From NCBI GenBank assembly GCA_963732795.1, contig CAVTAV010000006.1, positions 496,001-560,000 of the forward strand: 64,000 nucleotides of DNA. The letters run 5' to 3'. Below are positions 36,402 to 46,600 of the stretch, one piece after another. The notes under the pieces were generated by a model. The model saw nothing but the letters and a program-made list of their open reading frames with translations. It was not told the origin of the DNA and made no database searches. The translations under genes and the position numbers were made by a program. Position 1 is the first letter of the stretch, and each line of letters begins with the position of its first letter. The stretch is from CAVTAV01 sp963732795. GTDB taxonomy: Bacteria; Pseudomonadota; Alphaproteobacteria; CAVTAV01.

Positions 36402-38506
36402 TCAGGAGGCGGCGAGGAGTCGCTCGCGGGAGATCGGCAAATCGCGCACCCGGACGACCAAGCGCCTTGGCGGCGGCATTGGCAAGGGCGGCGGCGGTCG
36501 GGCCTTGCGACGCCTCGCCGACCCCGAGCGGCGGCTGGCCGGGCTCGCGGATGAATTCCACTGTGATTTCAGGGACTTCGCCGAAGCGGAGGATGGGGTA
36601 GGTGTCCCAGGAGCGGGAGGTTACGGCGGTGTGGTCGAAGGTGACCTGCTCCTTCAGAGTCCAGCTGATCGACTGGACGATTCCGCCCTCGATCTGGTTC
36701 GCGGCGCCGTCCGGATTGATCAGGAGCCCTGCGTCGATTGCGCACCAGACCCGCGGAACCCGAATGTCGTCGCTCGATGTCGACTTCCACCACGATCGCG
36801 GCATAGGCGGCGGTATTCTTGTAGCGCGAGAAGGCGATTCCCCGCTTGGTCTCCGTGCCCGAATTCCAGTCCGCCATGTCTGCGACCTTCTCGATGACGG
36901 CGCGCGCCCTCGGGATCGCGAAAGATGGGCGAGGCGAAACTCGATGGGATCGGCGTTCGCGGCCGCGGCGATCTCGTCCATGAAACATTCGATCGCGAAG
37001 ACGTTGGCGTAGCCGCCGAGCGAGCGGAGCGAGGAGGTGCGGAACGGCACATGGACCTTGTGATAGACGATCCGCTGGCGCGGCAGGTCGTAAAGCGCCT
37101 GGGCATTGCGGTCGCCGGCCATGAACATCATCGGGTTGTCGCGCGAGGTCGCAAGCGGCACCGGCGTTGCCGAGATAGGCCGGCGGCATCAGATTGGGAT
37201 GGCCCATGAAGCCGGGCCGGCCGGTCTGGGGCCGCTCCAGATATCCATGGTCCAATCGGCGATCCGCCCGTCCGCCGTGACCGATCCGTTCATGGTGGAC
37301 CGACATCGGCGCGCCATAGGGCGACCAGGCCAGCTCGTCATCGCGCATCCATTGGACGCGGACCGGCCGGGGCGAGAGGGCGAGCGCCAGGATCGCGGCA
37401 TCGGTCGCCGCATCGTCCGCGCCGTTATGGCCATAGCAGCCGGCGCCCTGGGCATGGATGACATGGACGGCGCTTGCCTCGATATTCAAGGCTTTGGCGA
37501 GCGCGGCCTTCAAGGGATAGACGCCCTGGGTATGGGACCAGACGGTGAGCTTGCCGTCCTTGTAATGTGCGAGGCCGCAGGACGGCCCGATGGAGGCATG
37601 GGCGATCAGCGGCCGGGAATAGCTCGCCGAAACGGGCGTCGCGCCTTCGCTCGCGGGCAGCCGCTGGCCGGTCTCGGACTCGTCGGCCTCGGAGGGCTGG
37701 CTGCGAAGCCACGTCCCCCATTCGCCGATATCCGGCAGCCCTTCCGCCTCGCTCCAGGTGGTTGCGAGCCGCAAAGCCTCGAGCGCCCGGACGGCCTGAT
37801 ATTCCTTCTCGCAAACGACCGCGACGAAGCTTCCGTCGCGATGAACCTTGACCACGCCGGGCAACTTCGCGACCCGCGCCTCGTCCAAGTCCAGGAGCCT
37901 CAGCGCCCGGCACCGGCGGCCGCAGCACCCGGGCATGAAGCATGTCGTCGAGCTCGATATCCTGGATGAAGGCCCCGCCGGTGATTTTCGCCGGCAGGTC
38001 GACCCGCGGGCGCGACTGGCCGATCGCGCTCGGGTGCTCGTAAGCGGGCCAGGCCCCGATCTCGGGAATCTTGGTATCGAGATCGATCGACGCAGCGATG
38101 GGGCCGAAATCGAGCGATCGTTTCCTTTCCGCCCTGCAGAATCCTGCCGCCGCGAATCTCGATATCCGAATCCCCGCAGCCAAGCCGGCTCGCCGCCTCG
38201 ACGCGGATCAGCCGTGCGGCTTCGGCGGCGGCGGTACGGACGGCGGCCCCGCCCATCTCGACCGAGAAGCTGCCGGCGGTATAGCCCTCGTTGGCGCTCA
38301 GCCCGGTATCGCTGGCGGCGACCGTGACTTGGGCGAGCGGCACGCCCAGTTCCTCGGCGGCGATCTGGGCGATCGCGGTCAGAATTCCCTGTCCGAGCTC
38401 GACCCGGCCGCTCAACACGCGGACGGAGCCGTCCGCGCGCGAAGGCGAGCCAGTTCCTGAAGGGCGGATTGGTGTCGGTGAGAGACGGCCGGGCGGGCAT
38501 CTTCAT
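36402..38506 (-). CDS. Molybdenum hydroxylase large subunit (xanthine dehydrogenase family), about ten frameshifts
   Basis: Molybdopterin-binding subunit of the isoquinoline 1-oxidoreductase/nicotinate dehydrogenase-like branch of the xanthine oxidase family; about 690-700 residues. Recognisable parts: GRVELGQGILTAIAQIAAEE, DTGLSANEGYTAGSFSVEMG, RVDLPAKITGGAFIQDI, IHAQGAGCYGHNGADDAA (molybdopterin region), VPFRTSSLRSLGGYANVFA, NQIEGGIVQSISWTL and the active-site region PPLGVGEASQGPTAAALANA with the catalytic glutamate. The frame changes repeatedly, mostly by one extra base. ATG 38506 overlaps the 2Fe-2S subunit stop. These enzymes hydroxylate N-heteroaromatics or oxidise aldehydes. Confidence 0.88.
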
Positions 38507-38988
38507 GATGCGTCTCCCGCCTTGGCCTTGAGCGCCTCCTCGACCGCATCGACGATCCGGGCATGGGCGCCGCAGCGGCACAGATTCCCGTCGAGATGGG
38601 CCTTGATGTCCTGGCGGGAGCGGGTGCCGGCCCTATCGTAGAGCTCGGCCGATTTCATGATGATGCCGGAGAGGCAATAGCCGCATTGTCCGGCCTGATG
38701 ATCGAGCACCGCCTTCTGGACCGGGTGCAGGTCGTCGAGCGTGCCGAGTCCCTCGACCGTCGTGACCGGCTTCTTCGCCGATCGTCACCGCCGCGACTTC
38801 GCAGGACTTCTCGGCCTTGCCGCCGACGAGCACGGTGCAGGCGCCGCATTGGGCGTCGCCGCAGCCGAACCGCGTGCCTTTGAGGCCCAGATCGTCGCGC
38901 AAGCACATAAAGAAGCGGCGTATCCTCGTAATCGAGGGCGATCTCGTGCGTCTTTCCCGTTGACGGTGAGCGTGATCGTGGTGGCCAT
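38503..38988 (-). CDS. Molybdenum hydroxylase 2Fe-2S subunit, three frameshifts
   Basis: Small electron-transfer subunit with two 2Fe-2S clusters, about 160 residues. The plant-type cluster motif is FGCGDAQCGACTVLV plus KSCEVAAVTIG; the second cluster is in QAGQCGYCLSGIIM and HLDGNLCRCGAHARI. Reading breaks near 38955, 38907 and 38773 by single extra bases. ATG 38988 gives ATTITLTVNGK, a normal N-terminus. It is encoded before the large subunit with a four-base overlap. No FAD subunit gene is visible, as in isoquinoline 1-oxidoreductase-like enzymes that use cytochromes instead. Confidence 0.88.
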
Positions 38989-39089
38989 GGGGCGCAAAGA
39001 TGCACTGACCGGCCGCGTTGGGCAATTCCTAAGCGCCCGGACCTGCGCTACAACGTCTACCATCCGATCGCTGCCTCGACGAGGACCCC

Positions 39090-39825
39090 ATGCCGGACAA
39101 GCCGACCTGCCAGATCTGCGGCACCAGCCGATGCCCGCCGCGAGCTCATCCCCGCCGCCATCGTGCGTCCAACCATCATCGCGCGAAATCAAGAAGACCT
39201 ACCCCGGCTGGGACGAGACCGGCTTCATCTGCCGCCGGGATCTGAATGAGTTTCGGAGCCGTTATATCCACAACATCGCTGGTCGAGGAGAAGGGCGAGC
39301 TCGATCACCTCGAATCCGAGGTCTTCGAAAGCCTCAAGCAGCACGAAATCGTCGCCAGCAACGTCGATGAGGAATTTCAACAGAAACGGTCGTTCGGCGA
39401 ACGGGTGTCGGACCGCATCGCGAGTTTCGGCGGAAGCTGGAAGTTCATCGGCCTCTTCGCCTTGGTGATGGTGGCTTGGATCGCGCTCAACGCCCATGCG
39501 ATCCAGGCGAAGCCCTTCGACCCCTACCCCTATATCCTGCTGAACCTGATCCTTGTCCTGCCTCGCGGCGATCCAGGCGCCTGTGATCATGATGAGCCAG
39601 AACCGCCAGGAGGCCCGCGACCGGCTCCGCGCCCAGAGCGATTATCAGGTCAATTTGAAGGCCGAGCTCGAAATCCGTCAGCTTCACGAGAAGCTCGATC
39701 ACCTGATCTCCCGGCAATGGGAGCGGTTGATGGAAATTCAGGACATTCAGACCGAGATCATGAGCGAAATCTCGGGCTGCAAGCGGCCGCGGTTGAGCCC
39801 GCCGTTAATCCCTCGGTCACCATGA
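39090..39825 (+). CDS. DUF1003 membrane protein, four frameshifts
   Basis: A DUF1003 protein, about 240 residues. N-terminal KPTCQICG and FICRRD suggest a small zinc-binding hairpin; then ELDHLESEVFESLKQHE and FGERVSDRIASFGGSWKFI lead to the two membrane helices (GLFALVMVAWIALN and PYILLNLILSCLAAIQAP), followed by QNRQEARDRLRAQSDYQVN and HLISRQWERLMEIQ, all typical of DUF1003. Extra bases are inferred near 39128, 39188, 39280 and 39560. Function of the family is unknown. ATG 39090 is the only sensible start. Confidence 0.82.
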
Positions 39826-39883
39826 TGGCGATACGCTTAAGGCCAAATCGCCGCCGCCGTCAGGCAGACCAAGGAGACATCAG

Positions 39884-40196
39884 ATGTTCAGGACCGTTTC
39901 GTCCCTCGCGGTCGCCGCCGCCTTCCTCATGCTCGCCACGTCGAGCTTTGCCGCCGAGCACGGACCACCAGGCGAAATTCCGCAACACGCCGCCGCCAGT
40001 GACGCAATCCGACCAGTGCGAAGCCCTGGTCAAGCAGTTCAAGATGCAGAATGTCGGCCACATCGCCAAATCGACCCTCACCGACGCCCGCCGCAAGCTC
40101 TATTACGGCGAGAAAATGTGCAAGAACAACCCGAAGAAGGGCATCAAGACCATCAACGAGGCGTTCGACGCCATCAACGTCAAGCCGCGCCGGTAA
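39884..40196 (+). CDS. Small secreted protein, one frameshift
   Basis: About 103 residues with a clear signal peptide (SLAVAAAFLMLATSSFAAE). The mature part, after one extra base near 39961 is removed, reads HQAKFRNTPPPVTQSDQCEA and ends KKGIKTINEAFDAINVKPRR. Two cysteines (DQC and KMC) could form a disulfide. I do not recognise the family. It begins 58 bases after the DUF1003 gene on the same strand and may be co-expressed; it converges with the flavin monooxygenase gene seven bases on. Confidence 0.7.
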
Positions 40197-40202
40197 TCGC
40201 CG

Positions 40203-41404
40203 TCAGTTTCGCGCCAGCTCCGGGACGGCCGAATCGTCCTGGAACATCCGCCGGATCGCCCAGGCGCCGAAGCCCCGCGTGGCCAGAAGCCGCGTAATCA
40301 AATTGCGAATCACGAGAGTCGTCTCGGTCTTGGGCGCGAACCAGCCGCCCATGCGGCTCGCCGCTTTCTGTTTTCCCGTGACGAAGTTCTTGAAGGCACT
40401 TTCGTAACGCGCGAAGGCCGCCGCATGGTCGCCGTCGGATTCCGCAATGGCATGGGCCAGAAGATAGCCGCCGGCCATGGCGAAGGCCGAGCCTTCGCCT
40501 GCGAGAAGCGACGGGCAAGATGCGGCGTCGCCCAGAAGCGCCACCCGCCCGCGCGACCAGTGGTCCATATGGATCTGGCTGACGACGTCGAAATAGAGGT
40601 CGTCCGCGACGCCGAAGCGCGTCCAGCATCTCGGGGGCTTCCCAGCCGACGCCGCGATACTTCTCCTCCAGGAAATCCTTCGCTTCGTCGTGGTCGAAGC
40701 GGCGCGACGCGGCTCGCGCGAGTCGTCCCGGAAGATGAGATAGAAGCCGGTTTTGTTGTCGCGCAGCGTATAGCGCGCGATCTGACGCCCCGGCACGGTA
40801 TGGCTCACATAGGCGTTCCGGTCGCGGTGCGGATAGCCGTCCGCGGTGAAGGCCGCCACCCGGTAGCCGAGAAAGGTCTCGAATTCGATCTCCGGCCCGA
40901 AGACCAGCCCGCGCACGACGGAATGCAGCCCGTCGGCCCCGATAACGAGGTCGAAGCGTTGAGGCGCGGCGGTTTCGAAGGTCACGTCGACGCCGTCCTC
41001 GTGCTGGTCCAAGCCGGTGATCGTGTCGCCGAACATGAAGCCGGCGCGGTTTTCCACCTCGTCATAGATCGCCTTGGCAAGGTCGCCGCGGGCGATGCTG
41101 AAGAACCGGTCGCTGAGCGCCGAGCGGATGACGTCGCCGTCGATCGCCGCGATGCGCGCGCCGCCGCGGTCGACGAGCCGCAATTCGCTGATGTCGTAGC
41201 CGAGGCTTCGGAGGCGGTCCTTCAGCCCCATGCGCTCGATCATGGCGTAACCGAGGCCCCAGACGTCGATCATATAGCCGCTCTCGCGTGGGCGCGGCGC
41301 GCGTTCGACGATGGTCGGCTCGATTAGCCGAGCCGGGTCAGCCAGAAAGCGAGAGCCGGTCCGGCAATGCCGCAGCCGGAGATGAGAATGCGGGGCGGGG
41401 CCAT
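40203..41404 (-). CDS. FAD-dependent aromatic monooxygenase-like protein, frameshifted
   Basis: Class A flavin monooxygenase (PHBH/salicylate hydroxylase fold), about 400 residues. FAD Rossmann motif ISGCGIAGPALAFWLTRLG; middle DG motif DLVIGADGLHSVVRGLVFG; and the ribityl motif GDAASCPSLLAGEGSAFAMA. Frame breaks are near 41326 (two bases extra or one lost), 40707 and 40620. ATG 41404 gives APPRILISGCG. The family hydroxylates aromatic rings or acts on tetracycline-like polyketides. Location near aromatic catabolic genes fits ring hydroxylation, but other substrates are possible. Confidence 0.82.
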
Positions 41405-41438
41405 GGCATTTTCTGCCTAGACCCGCCCGCCCGCAGGG

Positions 41439-42717
41439 TCAATACGCGATCCGGAGATAGGCGATCGCGACCCCGGCCATGATCAGGATGCCGAGAAGGC
41501 TCCAATATTTCAGAAGCGCGGAGGGGTGCTGCTCCTTAGGCAAGCGTCCTGAACACCGTCAGGTGATTGAGGAGACGCGATAATCGGCGCGATCACGAAC
41601 GCGACTCCGGCGCCGAAATCGAGATAGGCCGAGAAGCTCGCCGTGAGCAGCGTGATGATCGTGATCGCAACGATCGCGACGACGGTTACGGACACGAAAT
41701 AACCCACCGTCCGGTCCAGCGGCTTGTCGTCGGGCACCGGCGGACAGGCCGAAGGCCGTGCGGATGGCGGCAATGATGCTGCGCGGTCCACCGTCGACGA
41801 CGGTCAGGAGGCTGGTCAGGATCGTGATGAAAGCGGCGGCGCCCGCAAGGACCCCGGCCCAGCGCCCCAAGGTCTGGCCGTAGAGCGCGATCAAGCTGCT
41901 CGGAGAACACGGCGGCGGCGGTCGACGGCGTGATGCCGTGGGAGAACATGATCCCCGCGCCCATGATGACGAAGCAGATCGCAAGGAAGGTCGTGCCGAT
42001 ATAGCCGATGTTGAAATCGGTCAAGGCATGGACGCGCGCCTCTTGCTGGCCCGGCTCGTGATAGCGCGCGACGCTCCACAGCGAATGCAGCACCGACACT
42101 TCCATGGGCGAAGGCATGTAGCCGACCAGCGCCACGACGAAGACCAGGGTCGCGCCGGAAATCGCCGGCGCGCCCGCCGGATAGAAGCTCCAGGGCACGT
42201 CGGGAAGCACCGCGACGGCCGTGATGATGGTCATGACCGCGAGGAATGCGACCAGCCATTTGTTGAAGATTTCCAGGAAGTGGTAATGCCCCAGGAGCAC
42301 GAAGGCCGAGGCCGCGATGACGACGATGGTCGCCAGCGCCGGCGTGCTCATCGGGACATGAAACAGCGCGATCATCAGCCCGGCGGTCAGCATGGCAAGC
42401 GCGGCGACGCCGATGAAATAGATCGGTGCCACCACGATCGCGAAAATCCATGGGGCCACAGGAGACAATCGGCGATAGCCGACCAGCAACGAATGCCCGC
42501 TCGCCAGCACGTAATGGGTCGAGAACCGGAAGGCCGGATATTTGATCACATTGGCGAGGAGCACGATTACCAGCAGCCCGAGCCCGAAGGTTGCGCCCGC
42601 GCGGGTCGATTGCACGAGATGCGAGACACCGATCGCGGTTGCCGCGAACAGAATGCCCGGCCCCAGGCTTTGCCAAAGCGTGACCTTGCCGCCGCCCGCC
42701 CCGTTCGACTGACTCAT
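41439..42717 (-). CDS. Nramp-related transporter lacking the DPGN motif, frameshifted
   Basis: About 420 residues with ten or more membrane segments, in the Nramp (SLC11) superfamily: GPGILFAATAIGVSHLVQ at helix 1, ANVIKYPAFRFSTHYVLASG at helix 3, and GYMPSPMEVSVLHSLW at helix 6. In metal-transporting Nramps helix 1 carries DPGN and helix 6 MPH; here they are replaced by GVSHL and MPSP, so Mn/Fe transport by the classic site is doubtful. Frame breaks are near 41893, 41742, 41563 and 41539. ATG 42717 is well placed. The cargo is unknown. Confidence 0.75.
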
Positions 42718-42891
42718 GTGATCGTCCCCCCTGACCAGAGCAGCCGGAATCGCCGCCGCCTCCGCGTCGAGCCTAACCCGATCGGGCGCGGGAAGAAACG
42801 CCGAGTTTTAACTCGTCATTGATCGAAATCTGGCCGAGCCTGCGCGGAAGATGCTAGAGGACTTCATGACTAGATCGAAGCGGCTCTGGCT

Positions 42892-42988
42892 TCACCCCCA
42901 CCTAGCCTCCCCCATCAAGGGGGAGGAGTCGATGGAGCGCTTCCCTTAAGCCTTCCCCCTCGATGGGGGAAGGTTTGGATGGGGGTGA
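42892..42988. repeat. Palindromic repeat with C/G-tract hairpins
   Basis: TCACCCCCA at the left end pairs with TGGGGGTGA at the right. Inside are two strong hairpins, CCTCCCCC...GGGGGAGG (42906-42926) and CCTTCCCCC...GGGGGAAGG (42951-42973). The element sits between two divergent genes, immediately upstream of the MetE-like gene, and matches a well-known type of dispersed repeat in proteobacteria. Confidence 0.65.
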
Positions 42989-43021
42989 TGGCCGAGCCGC
43001 GTCCGTCGGGAACGCCAAGCC

Positions 43022-44168
43022 ATGAAAACCAGCCGGGACCGCATTCTCACGACCCATGTCGGCAGCCTGCCGCGCAATGCCGAGCTCGTGGAGACACTGC
43101 TGGCCAAGGATCACGGCGAATACGATGCCGCGCGGCACGAGGCGATCGTGCATCAGGCGGTGCTGGACAACGGTCGCCAAGCAGAAAGAGATCGGTATCG
43201 ATATCCCGTCGGACGGCGAGGCCGGCAAGGTCTCCTATTCGACCTATATGATGGACCGCTTGACCGGCTTCGGCGGCGACAACGAGCGCCGCGTGGCCCT
43301 CGATCTCCAGGACTATCCCGAATTCCGCGAGAAGATGGCGCGGGTGACCGGCAAACAGGAATTCCGGCGCGCCTCCTGCATCGGCTCGATCGCGGTCAAG
43401 GACATGAAGCCGCTCGAAACCGACATCGCCAATATGAAGGCGGCTATGAAGGCGAGCGGCATCGAGGAAGGGTTCCTGAATTCCGCCTCGCCGGGCCTCG
43501 TCACGGCGTTCCAGCCGAACCAGTATCTATCCGAGCCACGAGGCCTATCTCGAGGCCTTGAGCCGAAGCCATGGCGCCGGAATACCGCATGATCGTCGAG
43601 GCCGGGCTGATCCTTCAGCTCGATTGCCCGGATCTCGCCATGGCGCGGCATATCGCGTTCCAGGATCTCGACGAGATGGCCTTCCTCAAACGCGCCGCGC
43701 TCCATGTCGAGGCGCTCAACGCCGCGCTCGGCGACATTCCGCGCGACAAGGTTCGGCTCCATATCTGCTGGGGCAATTACGAAGGCCCGCACGATTTCGA
43801 CATTCCGGTCGCCAAGATCCTGCCCATCGTGCTCAAGGCGAATGCCCAGGCGCTCTTGTTCGAAGGCGCGAATGCCCGGCACGAGCATGAATGGAAGGTC
43901 TGGGCGGCGGCGACGCTGCCCGACGATCTGATCCTGGTGCCCGGCACGATCGATACCTGCTCCAACTATGTCGAGCATCCCGAGCTCGTCGCCGAGCGGA
44001 TCGAGCGCTATGCCGAGATCGTCGGCCGCGAGCGCGTCATCGCCGGCACCGATTGCGGCTTCGGCACCTTCGCCGGCTACGGCAAGCTCGATGCCGGGAA
44101 TCGCCTATAAGAAGCTCGCGGCGCTGGTCGAAGGCGCCGCGATCGCGAGCGGGCGGCTCTGGGGCTAA
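43022..44168 (+). CDS. MetE C-terminal-like (cobalamin-independent methionine synthase family) methyltransferase, four frameshifts
   Basis: A stand-alone zinc methyltransferase of the MetE C-terminal type, about 380 residues. Start RILTTHVGSLPRNAELVE; core GIDIPSDGEAGKVSYSTYM, ILQLDCPDLAMARHIAF, zinc ligands His/Cys in RLHICWGNYEGPHDF, Glu in LLFEGANARHEHEW and Cys in VIAGTDCGFGTFAGYG. Extra bases are inferred near 43170, 43528, 43561 and 44093. Such short proteins often act on substrates other than homocysteine, including CoM-dependent or unknown thiols; in aromatic-degrading bacteria some could take methyl groups from demethylation. That is only speculation here. Confidence 0.82.
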
Positions 44169-44198
44169 GGCCTACACGACCGGTCCTAATGTTGGGGA

Positions 44199-45472
44199 TC
44201 AGAGATCGAGCAGCCAGTTGGCCAAAGGCCGCCAGAGGCCGGTTTCGGCGCGGCTGCCGAGGATCATGCCGACATGGCCCGAGGGCGGGCGGATGAGGGT
44301 CGCGTCCTGGATCGCTTCGGCGAGGGCCAGGGCTGATTCGTAAGGCACGATGCGGTCGCGGCTCGGCAGGGCGAAGAGGGTCGGGATCGCGGATCGCCGA
44401 CGGGATCGACCGGCTCGCCGTCGATCTTCCATCCCCCGCTCATGGGGTGTTCGTGCCGTACCAGCCGTAGAAACAATCGATTGGCGGCCGGCAGCGCCAA
44501 GGGCATGCCGTCATTCGCCCAATCTTCGACCGCGACGAAATCGAGCGCTTCGGGGCTGGCCGGGTCGAGCTCCGCGAAATGACGGAACTTCCGCTCGACC
44601 AAGGTCGGATCGAGCATGGCGAAGAAGATTTGCAGCACATCGACCGGAACCTCGCCCCGCCCGCCGGGCAATGTCGCGAACTGGTCGAGCTCGATCGGTC
44701 TTGGCGAAGGGCGGCGCGCCGAGATGGAGATGGAAATCCCATGGCGTGGCGAGAAGCCCAAGCTTGGCGAGGCGATCCTGGCGGCGCTGGGCGAGGGCGA
44801 GGGCCAGATTGCCGCCCATGCAATAGCCGACGAGCGCGACCGGCCCGCTCGGCGATCTCGAGCGCCTTGTCGAGGGCGGGCTCCAGCCGCTTCACCACAT
44901 AATCTGCCGAGACCGAAGCCACGCTCTTCGTCGGCCGGCGCGCCCCAATCGATCGAGAAGCGGGCGGATGCCGCGGTCATGAAGGTAACGCATGCCGCTC
45001 CGCCCCGGCCTCAGATCCAGCACATAGGACGGGTTCACCAGCGAGGGCACGAACAGCGCCGTCACCGGCGGGGACTTGTCCTTCTTTGTCGGTGCGCCGT
45101 AATCCAGAAGCCGCGTCGTGCCCTCCCGCCAGACCACCGGCGGATCCTTCAGCACCCGCTCATAAGGGTGGGCGCGATAGGCCTCGACGCCTTTGAGCCA
45201 GAGCGCCAGCCGGTCGGTTGCGACGCGGGCGACGGTTTCGCCGATATCCAAATTCCCGAAGGCCGCGGATTCGGCCATCAACGCATCGGCGTCGAGCCGT
45301 ACCGAAGAGTGCCAGGGAAACAGGCCGAGCTTGGCGGAGGGCAATCCCGCCATGGCGCCGAAATTCGCGGTGGTGAGCGCCATGACGTGAAAGCCGAACG
45401 GCCGCGGGCCCTCGCGCCGGGGCGCGGTCTCGACCGGCTGATCCTTGGGCGTGAGTCGTCAGGGCTGCTCAT
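44199..45472 (-). CDS. phaC: PhaC-like polyhydroxyalkanoate synthase or related hydrolase, frameshifted
   Basis: An alpha/beta-hydrolase of the PHA synthase/PhaC-like type, about 415 residues. Key motif VALVGYCMGGNLALALAQRR has the nucleophile cysteine in G-x-C-x-G; the acid is in FALPSRDRIVPYES and the histidine in IRPPSGHVGMILGSRAE. Frame breaks are seen at roughly eight places (for example near 45445, 44950, 44910, 44850, 44705, 44480). ATG 45472 overlaps the small gene before it by 14 bases. With PhaR encoded divergently, PHA synthesis is the natural role, but short length favours the class III-like or PhaC-like hydrolase group. Confidence 0.75.
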
Positions 45473-45635
45473 GGTCGTCGCCGCCCTTTTCGGCGGTGGC
45501 GAGCGCCGCGCGGATCATGGCCGGGGTGCTCTCCAGCCAGGCGGTCCAGTTGCGCTGGAACAGGTCGAGATAGCGGCCCGCCCATTCTTCCAGATCGGGC
45601 GCATCACTCTCCGGCGGGGTGGTCGGATCGCTCAT
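45459..45635 (-). CDS. Small hypothetical protein before phaC
   Basis: 58 residues: MSDPTTPPESDAPDLEEWAG then RYLDLFQRNWTAWLESTPAM and an acidic tail. No family recognised. The amphipathic aromatic core could be a small PHA-granule or PhaE-like accessory helix. It overlaps phaC by 14 bases, typical of translational coupling. It might instead be the N-terminal end of phaC broken by a frameshift, because the frame reopens at once as RLTPKDQPVETAPRREG, a usual region of PhaC. Confidence 0.5.
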   Translation of the reverse strand: MSDPTTPPESDAPDLEEWAGRYLDLFQRNWTAWLESTPAMIRAALATAEKGGDDHEQP

Positions 45636-45781
45636 GATCGCACTATAGCCTGACCCCTCATCGGGGGCCACAAAACCGGGCCCGCCGCCGAAAACCGCAT
45701 TGCAACAAGACACTTGCGCAATGCAGCATTTGCGCGCGACAATGTGCACAGTTCCATTCGAAGGCCAACGAGGATCGAGAG

Positions 45782-46394
45782 TTGCCGGAAGCAAAGGAAA
45801 CCAAGTCGGGCCCGATCACCATCAAGAAATACGCCAATCGGCGACTCTACAACACGGGAACAAGCAGTTATGTGACGCTCGACGACCTGTGTCAGATGGT
45901 GAAGACCGGGCACGGAATTCGTTGTCTTTGACGCCAAGACCGGCGAGGACATCACGCGCTCGGTGCTGACTCAGATCATTTTCGAGGAGGAGAGCAAGGG
46001 CCAGAATATGCTGCCGATCGCCTTTCTGAGGCAGTTGATCGGGTTTTACGGGGACAGCATGCAATGGGCCCTCCCGAAATATCTCGAACTGACCATGGAC
46101 GCCTTCTCGGCCAACCGCGAGAAGATGCAGGAGCATATGAAGGAGGCGTTCGGCGGCAATATCGCCGTCAACCAGTTCGAGTCCCTGGTGCGCCAGAACA
46201 TCTCGATGTTCGAGAACGCGCTCCACATGTTCACCCCCTTCACCGCGCCGGGCGCCGCGCCGCCGCCGGCCCCCAAATCCGCCGAGCCGGCCAAGGCCAA
46301 GAGCGACGACGAGCTCAAGGAAATGCGCGAGCAGATCGCCGAAATGAAGAAGGCGCTGGAGCGACTCGCCAAGGACAAGTCGGGCTCCGACTAG
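45782..46394 (+). CDS. phaR: Polyhydroxyalkanoate synthesis repressor PhaR, one frameshift
   Basis: DNA- and PHA-binding regulator. N-terminal GPITIKKYANRRLYNTGTSS and YVTLDDLCQMVKTGHEFVVF form the PHB/PHA accumulation regulator DNA-binding domain; the next part, GEDITRSVLTQIIFEEES, is conserved, then a helical PHA-binding tail ending in coiled-coil DELKEMREQIAEMKKALERL. One extra base near 45914 breaks HEFVVFD. The start is TTG 45782, with GAGGATCGAGAG before it. It is divergent from phaC, as often in alphaproteobacteria. Length about 203 residues. Confidence 0.92.
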
Positions 46395-46600
46395 CCGATC
46401 CCGGCTGTGTTCACGCGGAAATTTCTTCGCTATCGCACAATATCTTGTGGGTTCGAGACGCTCGGACACAATCCACAGGATTGACTTGGCACAAAATCGC
46501 CGCAATTGTTGCGCACGTTTTTTGGTTAATGGGCATCAACCCTGATTGCCGGAAGGAATCCCTTTTGGCGCCAGGCTCAAAGGAATAGCGAAACGGCCTG

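Noticed and set aside
41439..42717. Canonical Mn/Fe transporter MntH
   Set aside because: Helix 1 lacks DPGN and helix 6 lacks MPH, so the standard name would mislead.
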